DNA of 7,945 nt from Minisyncoccota bacterium (GTDB taxonomy: Bacteria; Patescibacteriota; Minisyncoccia; UBA6257; 1-14-0-10-40-38), in NCBI GenBank assembly GCA_020052135.1, contig JAGVPS010000010.1:1-7945 (forward strand), in the 5' to 3' direction. Each line of letters starts with the position of its first letter. Within the stretch, counting starts at the first letter, position 1. Below are positions 4,356 through 7,945 of the stretch, piece after piece. A program made the translations under genes and the position numbers. Under the pieces are notes generated by a model that was not told the DNA's origin, searched no databases, and was given only the letters and a program-made list of their open reading frames with translations.

Positions 4356-6299
4356 TCACCGAATACCGAAGATGAGCTGTACGAAAAATCCGAGGAATGA
4401 AGGAGGATTGATGTACGAGGTCGGCGGAGGCGCATCGCCTGGAGGTGGTGCTTGATAGTCGCCGCCGGGAGGCGGTCCTTGGAAGTCACCGCTTGGCGGC
4501 GGTACATCGGAGTTCATCGGCGGATAGGGATAGCTTCCATTGCCTCCCGATGGATACTGCTCTTCGCTCGGGTAAGGAGCTCCCTCCGGAAACGGCATCG
4601 GTGCGCCCTGGGGTGCATAGTTTTGATACTGGTTTGCGGGGTCAGTCGGATACGGGTAAGGCATGCCCGGGAGCGGCGCGGATCCGTCTTGTGGGCCGAA
4701 GGTCTGATACGGTTCCATCCCGGGTCCCGGTCCTCCGGGATAAGGCATCATGCCCGGTGTGGGACCTCCTGGGAATTGACCGTTGAACTGCTTCTCGAAC
4801 TCTTGCTGGTATTGCTGTTTATATTGCTCTTCGAATTGCGTATTAAACTCTTTCTGGAATTCATCGGGAGAACCAGGGTTTCCGTTTGGGCTGGGCGGAA
4901 ATTCTCCGGGGAATCCTGGGACGCCGTTTTTAGGACCGAACTGCTCGAATACTTTTTTGCATTCTTCGGGACTGCCGCAATTAACAGGCGGCTTCCCTTG
5001 CGGGAAGGGCATCGGAGCGTTTGGCATAAAGCCCTGGTTTTGAGGCATCATGCCAGGTCCGTCAGATCCATTCTTTCCCTGCATTTCGAAACAGGGGCGC
5101 ATTTGTTCTTCCATCTCGGGCGTTGGCCCACTCTGCATTCGATCCATGAAATCCGGCCCCAGGCGCTCAACTAAACATGCTTTAACTTCAGGAGGAAAAG
5201 CAGGTCCCATGCTTTGTCCGCGAGCATCGTCCCGGTTTTTAAAGAATGTTTCAAAGCAGGATTTCATTTTTTCTCCCAAATCCCGCGATAGCCGCTTGGT
5301 TCCTGCGGCAATTTGATCGAGCACTTCACTGCCAACGGTTGTTGTTAGGCATTCGCGCACTTCTGGCGGAGCTTGAGTGAGACCCTCTTGCATCTTTTGC
5401 ATGCCCTCCTGCATCTGCGCTTTATCTTCTGGAGAGATCAGATCGTACTCCTCGGCAAACCGAACGCATTCGTCTTCGTGAGATGGATCATCGCAGTAGG
5501 TTTCGCACGCTTTGCCGAAACAGCCGCCCGGACCCTTGCCGCCGGTTTTACGGAGGAGCTCAGCTTCCTTCTCGGGGATAAGTCCGCTCTCGATGCCGAA
5601 GTTCACGCACGCCTGGAGCGTGGCGTCATCTTCGGGCCGTTCGCATTTTTGGAAATCTTTGAGTGACTTGAATGGAGTTTTCCCGGACTGTATTGCCTCA
5701 AATGCTTTTTCAACCTGTGCGCGGTTTACGTCCTTAGGAAGGAGCCCGGCTTTTTCAGCAAAGGCAAAGCATTGTTTGGCTACTTCGAGTGAAGGGGGAT
5801 TGTCGCATGTTTGTTTGCAGCTTTCAGCGTTCGTGCATCCTGCGGGAAGTGTGGCTCCGCCCCGGAGCGCATCCCGAACCTTTCTCACTTCTGCGAGTTC
5901 TTCTTTGGGAAAGAGGTTGTGCTTCTCACCGTAGGCGATGCAGGTTTCCATATTCGCCTGTTCGTTGCAGAAGGAGCCGCATGCGGCAACCGGATCAGGT
6001 GACGTGCCGCACACGCCATCGGGGCCACCGTCTTTTTCAGTGGCGGCGATTTTATCATCCTCTCCTGAGTCGTGGCTACCGATGCCGAACTTCCTGGCAA
6101 ATGCATCACACGCGTTTTCGTTCGCTGGTTCGTTGCAGTAAGCCTTGCACGTGGTTTTATCGGCACAATTGCCGAGTTCGGCAATCGGGAATTCTATGTC
6201 GAATATCGAAGGAGTTTGCGCGGCGGCAAGTGACACGGCAAATACAAAGATGGCTACCGCAACCGGCAGACTTCTACTCAAAAGGATTCGCATAGTCAT
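4356..6299 (-). CDS. Secreted cysteine-repeat protein with proline/glycine-rich C-terminal region
   Basis: A 647-residue protein. Signal peptide 1-27 (VAVAIFVFAVSLAAA, cut before Gln28). About 40-455 holds repeats of a Cys unit, clearest as NCxxxxxCKxYCxxPxNxxxCxxFAxxxGL near 44-72, 97-130, 155-187, 219-241 and 260-287; shorter variants PPEVRECL...MKSCF and PPEVKACL...MRPCF lie at 311-349 and 369-403, and CGSPEECKKVFEQFG at 441-455. A Gln/Glu/Phe-rich stretch follows (479-510, possibly coiled coil). Residues 511-628 are Pro/Gly/Tyr-rich and collagen-like in look. The end, SYINPPSFLGFFVQLIFGIR, is hydrophobic and may hold the chain in the membrane. I know similar Cys-repeat proteins only as uncharacterised Patescibacterial secreted proteins. 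A disulfide-stabilised surface or adhesin-like role is inference. It overlaps the upstream gene by 26 nt and has no Shine-Dalgarno, suggesting coupled translation; ATG 6293 is an alternative start. Stop is TGA. Confidence 0.8.
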   Translation of the reverse strand: MTMRILLSRSLPVAVAIFVFAVSLAAAQTPSIFDIEFPIAELGNCADKTTCKAYCNEPANENACDAFARKFGIGSHDSGEDDKIAATEKDGGPDGVCGTSPDPVAACGSFCNEQANMETCIAYGEKHNLFPKEELAEVRKVRDALRGGATLPAGCTNAESCKQTCDNPPSLEVAKQCFAFAEKAGLLPKDVNRAQVEKAFEAIQSGKTPFKSLKDFQKCERPEDDATLQACVNFGIESGLIPEKEAELLRKTGGKGPGGCFGKACETYCDDPSHEDECVRFAEEYDLISPEDKAQMQEGMQKMQEGLTQAPPEVRECLTTTVGSEVLDQIAAGTKRLSRDLGEKMKSCFETFFKNRDDARGQSMGPAFPPEVKACLVERLGPDFMDRMQSGPTPEMEEQMRPCFEMQGKNGSDGPGMMPQNQGFMPNAPMPFPQGKPPVNCGSPEECKKVFEQFGPKNGVPGFPGEFPPSPNGNPGSPDEFQKEFNTQFEEQYKQQYQQEFEKQFNGQFPGGPTPGMMPYPGGPGPGMEPYQTFGPQDGSAPLPGMPYPYPTDPANQYQNYAPQGAPMPFPEGAPYPSEEQYPSGGNGSYPYPPMNSDVPPPSGDFQGPPPGGDYQAPPPGDAPPPTSYINPPSFLGFFVQLIFGIR

Positions 6300-6549
6300 T
6301 GGTAAATGGATTAGCTTTTTCTATAGGATTTCCGCTCGGCGCGACCGAGTCCAGCGGATTTGCTGATGGTGTCGAGATATCCGGGATGCCGCTTCCTTCT
6401 TCGATTAAATCATTTAATTCTTGAAGCGTGGCTTCGTCGGAACCAGCCGCATCACTTCCTGTTTGACTTTGCGAGTAATAGATAATGCCTCCGACGACAA
6501 TGAGCGCGATAATAATACCGAGAACCATGAGTGTTGTTTTGTTAGACAT
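6274..6549 (-). CDS. Small single-helix membrane protein with NPF-type C-terminus
   Basis: A 91-residue protein, from ATG 6549 to TAG 6276-6274. The N-terminus MSNKTT leads into a membrane helix at about 7-25 (LMVLGIIIALIVVGGIIYY). The rest is extracytoplasmic, polar and acidic: DEATLQELNDLIEEGSGIPD (38-57), then a Pro/Asn-rich tail, ANPLDSVAP, GNPIEKANPFTNDYANPFE. The NPIEKxNPF...NPF ending is a pattern I associate with small uncharacterised membrane proteins of Parcubacteria; its function is not known to me. The frame is open further upstream (to 6918), but that part crosses repeats and has no promoter, so the 6549 start, lying about 13 nt after the predicted transcription start, is chosen. 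It is the first gene of an operon with the cysteine-repeat surface protein, overlapping it by 26 nt. Confidence 0.8.
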   Translation of the reverse strand: MSNKTTLMVLGIIIALIVVGGIIYYSQSQTGSDAAGSDEATLQELNDLIEEGSGIPDISTPSANPLDSVAPSGNPIEKANPFTNDYANPFE

Positions 6550-6568
6550 TTTGGTAATTTTCAGTATT

Positions 6569-6597
6569 ATTATAGCGCTGATAGGAAAGCTTGTATA
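6569..6597 (-). promoter_or_regulatory. Promoter of the membrane protein / surface protein operon
   Basis: Minus strand: consensus TATAAT (complement of 6569-6574), 17-bp spacer, TATACA (complement of 6592-6597) as -35, four of six matches. Predicted start near 6562, leaving only about 13 nt of leader with no Shine-Dalgarno before ATG 6549. Confidence 0.6.
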
Positions 6598-6609
6598 TCC
6601 ACAGCGCCT

Positions 6610-6621
6610 GGTCCCATCGTC
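6610..6621 (+). repeat. 12-nt copy of the 5' end of tRNA-Glu
   Basis: GGTCCCATCGTC, identical to the first 12 nt of tRNA-Glu (7117-7128) and of the broken copy (6724-6735). The bases before the three copies differ (CCT, GGG, GAC), so identity begins exactly at the first nucleotide of the mature tRNA. A palindrome starts immediately after it, as in the broken copy. Confidence 0.75.
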
Positions 6622-6720
6622 TCCTCCTACGCTCGGACGGCATCCGAGCTTCGGAAGGACAAGTATGCGTATTCTCACGCGCTTGCCCTTCGAAGCTCTG
6701 GTGTTATACCAGAGCGAAGT
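6622..6720. repeat. Run of three imperfect palindromes between tRNA-Glu fragments
   Basis: First, a 38-bp unit with ends TCCT/AGGA and inner arms GCTCGGA/TCCGAGC (6622-6659). Second, CAAG..GCGT / ACGC.CTTG (6660-6685). Third, GCTCTGGT-GTTAT-ACCAGAGC with flanking CTTC/GAAG (about 6688-6719). No ORF with coding character crosses it. Together with 6550-6609, this is the non-coding space between the minus-strand operon and the broken tRNA copy. Confidence 0.65.
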
Positions 6721-6735
6721 AGGGGTCCCATCGTC

Positions 6736-6755
6736 CCTGCCTGCCGGTAGGCAGG
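6736..6755. repeat. 20-bp palindromic insert in the broken tRNA-Glu copy
   Basis: CCTGCCTGCCGGTAGGCAGG, a palindrome apart from one central mismatch pair, inserted after base 12 of the tRNA sequence. I recognise CCTGCC..GGCAGG-type palindromes as frequent in Parcubacterial genomes, where they appear in frame as LPAGRQAG-like peptides; this is recall, not a search. Confidence 0.8.
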
Positions 6756-6765
6756 TAGCGGCTAG

Positions 6766-6820
6766 CCCCGCCGCACTATTATAGGATATAAGAAAGAAGG
6801 CGGGGTCCTCCTTAAGAGGA
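6766..6820. repeat. 55-bp composite insert in the broken tRNA-Glu copy
   Basis: CCCCGCC (6766-6772) and GGCGGGG (6799-6805) form a 7-bp stem around 26 nt of AT-rich sequence. A second unit, TCCTCC-TTA-AGAGGA (6806-6820), follows directly and differs by two bases from the 2433-2447 palindrome. Inserted after base 22 of the tRNA sequence. Confidence 0.7.
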
Positions 6821-6833
6821 GACAGCCCCCTTT

Positions 6834-6863
6834 TCCGCCAGAGGCGGATTCTCCTTCGGAGGA
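6834..6863. repeat. Two adjacent 15-bp palindromes in the broken tRNA-Glu copy
   Basis: TCCGCCAGAGGCGGA (6834-6848) and TTCTCCTTCGGAGGA (6849-6863), inserted between bases 35 and 36 of the tRNA sequence. Both have relatives beside tRNA-Arg (2477-2492 and 2433-2447). The GGAGGA arm at 6858-6863 also lies 10 nt before the start codon of the GIY-YIG ORF and can serve as its Shine-Dalgarno. Confidence 0.85.
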
Positions 6864-6873
6864 CACGGCTCGT

Positions 6874-7131
6874 ATGTATTGTCTCTATATTTTGAAGAGT
6901 TTCAAAAAGAATTGGCACTATATTGGCAGTACGGAAAATGTAGTGCGTAGGCTTGCCGAGTATAACGCTGGAGAAGTAAGATCAACAAAGGCGTACCGGC
7001 CGCTACAGGTTATATATATCGAAAAATTCATCGATAGAACTGCGGAGCGGAAGAGAGAAAACTTTTTGAAGAGAACGGCAAAAGCTAGGGTTGAGCTTTT
7101 GACCAGTATAAATGACGGTCCCATCGTCTAG
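6874..7131 (+). CDS. Small GIY-YIG nuclease-superfamily protein (UPF0213/YhbQ-like)
   Basis: An 85-residue protein. The opening YCLYILKS is the GIY-like strand and HYIGST (15-20) the YIG strand; the motif Arg lies in NVVRRLAEYN (23-32), and LKRTAKARVELL ends the domain. A Glu in YIEKFIDRTAERKRENFLK occupies the metal-binding region. The family contains single-domain nucleases such as YhbQ/UPF0213 and the catalytic heads of homing endonucleases; substrate is unknown here. A palindrome arm (GGAGGA 6858-6863) provides the Shine-Dalgarno. The C-terminus GPIV and the TAG stop are encoded by the first 15 nt of tRNA-Glu. It is bracketed by two copies of the tRNA-Glu 5' half, so a link to mobility of this locus is plausible but inferred; free-standing UPF0213 genes are also common housekeeping-type genes. 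Confidence 0.88.
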   Translation: MYCLYILKSFKKNWHYIGSTENVVRRLAEYNAGEVRSTKAYRPLQVIYIEKFIDRTAERKRENFLKRTAKARVELLTSINDGPIV

Positions 7132-7188
7132 CGGCTAGGACAGCCCCCTTTCACGGGGCAAACAGGGGTTCGATTCCCCTTGGGACTA
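7117..7188 (+). tRNA. tRNA-Glu (anticodon TTC)
   Basis: Complete 72-nt cloverleaf. Acceptor GGTCCCA (7117-7123) pairs with TGGGACT (7181-7187), with a G-U pair at the end. D arm GTC...GAC with GG in the loop. Anticodon stem GCCCC/GGGGC around CTTTCAC, anticodon TTC at 7150-7152. Variable loop AAAC. T arm AGGGG-TTCGATT-CCCCT. Discriminator A at 7188; no encoded CCA. Its first 15 nt overlap the end of the GIY-YIG ORF, so the two are probably on one transcript; no separate good promoter is visible. Its 5' half is repeated upstream, broken by palindromes. Confidence 0.95.
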
Positions 7189-7204
7189 CTGATAGAAACT
7201 TCGT

Positions 7205-7247
7205 CTGCTCCGCGCGGCTCGCGGACGCCGCTCGCCGCGCTCCGCAG
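7205..7247. repeat. GC-rich inverted repeat between tRNA-Glu and the recombinase
   Basis: CTGC-TCC-GCGCGGC (7205-7218) and GCCGCGC-TCC-GCAG (7234-7247) pair except for a central TCC/TCC mismatch. Within it, TCCGCG/CGCGGA (7209-7225) is itself a palindrome of the TCC...GGA type. No T-run follows, so it is not a standard terminator. Its place right before a serine recombinase makes an attachment-site role possible but unproven. Confidence 0.55.
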
Positions 7248-7301
7248 GGCAAAATCCGCTTTTGTTTTGGCCGTAAAATCCCAGAGTTCGCCAAAAGAAA
7301 A

Positions 7302-7945
7302 ATGAACGATCTCAAACCAAAATATTTTCTCTACGCTCGGAAATCCACCGAGGACGACGATAAGCAAGTAATGTCTATTGAGGCACAACTTTTTGAATTG
7401 CGAGAATATGCGCGTAGAGAAAATCTGTGTATTCTGCGCGAATACACAGAAGCGAAAAGCGCAAAGAGTCCGGGACGTGAAGTTTTTAACGAGATGGTGT
7501 TATGTATTGAAGCGTACAGAGAGCCAATAGGCGTTATCTGTTGGCATCCGGATCGTCTTGCGCGAAATTCCGTTGATGGCGGAAAAATAATTTATCTCGT
7601 GGACACCGGCAAGATTTCTTCTTTGCGCTTTCCGCAGTTTTGGTTTGAGCCAACGCCGCAAGGGAAGTTCATGCTCCAAGTGGCGTTCGGTCAAAGCAAG
7701 TATTTCTCGGATAACCTGGTTGAAAATGTGAAGCGCGGTATCCGCCAAAAACTCCGCAAAGGAGAATGGCTGACCAAAGCCCCCTTTGGCTATGTGAATA
7801 ATCTGAAGACGCGCAATATCGAGCCGCACCCTACCCACTCCCGCGTCATCGCCCGCGCATACGAGGAATACACCAAAGGGACGCACACCTACAAATCTCT
7901 TGCGGACTTTTTGGCGGAGCATGGGGTAACGACCAAAACCGGAAC
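7302..7945 (+). CDS. Large serine recombinase, N-terminal part (3' end outside window)
   Basis: Open from ATG 7302 to the window edge, 214 codons without a stop. The resolvase catalytic domain covers about 7-150: YFLYARKSTEDDDKQ with nucleophile Ser15, SIEAQLFELREYA (25-37), and WHPDRLARN (81-89) carrying active-site Arg. SKYFSDNLVENVKRGIRQK (132-150) is the long linking helix. APFGYVNNLKTR (160-171) and the stretch up to the edge start the recombinase (PF07508) DNA-binding domain, so the full protein is probably 450-550 residues. Such enzymes integrate and excise phages and genomic islands. No strong Shine-Dalgarno is seen (AAAAGAAAA precedes ATG). Lying 113 bp after an intact tRNA-Glu, it probably marks one edge of an integrated element that continues beyond the window. 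Confidence 0.93.
   Translation, partial: MNDLKPKYFLYARKSTEDDDKQVMSIEAQLFELREYARRENLCILREYTEAKSAKSPGREVFNEMVLCIEAYREPIGVICWHPDRLARNSVDGGKIIYLVDTGKISSLRFPQFWFEPTPQGKFMLQVAFGQSKYFSDNLVENVKRGIRQKLRKGEWLTKAPFGYVNNLKTRNIEPHPTHSRVIARAYEEYTKGTHTYKSLADFLAEHGVTTKTG

Larger units (their letters stand above)
6724..6868 (+). pseudogene. tRNA-Glu 5' half interrupted by three palindromic inserts
   Basis: Four pieces occur in tRNA order: GGTCCCATCGTC (6724-6735), TAGCGGCTAG (6756-6765), GACAGCCCCCTTT (6821-6833), CACGG (6864-6868). Joined, these 40 nt equal bases 7117-7156 of the intact tRNA without a mismatch, gap or duplicated base. Between them lie inserts of 20 bp (6736-6755), 55 bp (6766-6820) and 30 bp (6834-6863), each built of inverted repeats. 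The third insert falls inside the anticodon (TT|C). The 3' half of the tRNA is missing; the GIY-YIG ORF begins 6 nt after the last piece. It cannot make a functional tRNA. Confidence 0.85.

Noticed and set aside
4445..6295. Long plus-strand ORFs opposite the 647-residue gene
   Set aside because: They are antisense shadows of a GC-rich coding region; none shows a recognisable domain, while the minus frame has a signal peptide and regular Cys repeats.
6724..6868. Intron-containing (spliced) tRNA-Glu
   Set aside because: The inserts are 20-55 bp palindromes without group I intron features, there are three of them, and the 3' half of the tRNA is absent, so splicing could not give a tRNA.
6610..6868. 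CRISPR-like array in the repeat-rich region
   Set aside because: The repeats differ in sequence and spacing, are inverted rather than direct, and no cas gene is present.
6550..6918. Upstream extension of the 91-residue membrane protein to 214 residues
   Set aside because: The extra part crosses palindromes, tRNA fragments and the GIY-YIG start in antisense, and the consensus TATAAT promoter lies downstream of it, just before ATG 6549.
7091..7116. Separate promoter for tRNA-Glu (TATAAA at 7107)
   Set aside because: The box is only 4 nt from the tRNA start and has no -35 at proper distance; co-transcription with the GIY-YIG ORF is simpler.

Overview
The window looks like chromosome from a Candidate Phyla Radiation (Patescibacteria) bacterium, most likely Parcubacteria-like. 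Reasons: small secreted or membrane-anchored wall proteins of types typical of that group (a GEVLG-type protein with a peptidoglycan-binding fold, a CAP protein with C-terminal membrane segments, a 3D-domain protein), a cysteine-repeat/proline-rich surface protein paired with a one-helix membrane protein ending in NPF-type motifs, a short Glu dehydrogenase, tRNA genes without encoded CCA, and many short palindromic repeats. TGA is a real stop (end of the 647-residue gene), so this is not the code-25 Gracilibacteria/SR1 type. The lineage is an inference from protein style; no marker gene is present.

Left part (1-2090), cell envelope: the C-terminus of a peptidoglycan-binding-domain protein, a terminator, a membrane-anchored CAP-domain protein (+), a bidirectional terminator, then a secreted 3D-domain protein (-) with a roughly 115-nt leader that contains a terminator-like hairpin. 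Middle (2090-3170): a 146-bp MITE-like inverted-repeat unit, tRNA-Arg(TCG), tandem palindromes, and a compact minus-strand unit (promoter, Shine-Dalgarno, 27-codon hydrophobic ORF, 110-codon ORF, terminator). Then a Glu dehydrogenase (+), a bidirectional terminator, and a two-gene minus operon whose members overlap by 26 nt (91-aa membrane protein, then the 647-aa surface protein).

Right part (6600-7945) is the unusual region. An intact tRNA-Glu(TTC) lies at 7117-7188. About 390 bp upstream, its first 40 nt occur again in order but cut into four pieces (12+10+13+5 nt) by palindrome-based inserts; removing the inserts rebuilds the tRNA sequence exactly. A third copy of just the first 12 nt lies further upstream. 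Between the broken copy and the intact tRNA sits a small GIY-YIG nuclease ORF whose ribosome-binding site is supplied by a palindrome arm and whose last four codons and stop are the 5' end of the tRNA. Downstream of the tRNA come a GC-rich dyad and the start of a large serine recombinase that runs off the window. I read this as a tRNA-Glu locus repeatedly used by mobile DNA: a GIY-YIG-associated duplication, insertion of RPE-like palindromic units, and an adjacent serine-recombinase element. The sequence relations are directly visible; the mechanism is inference.
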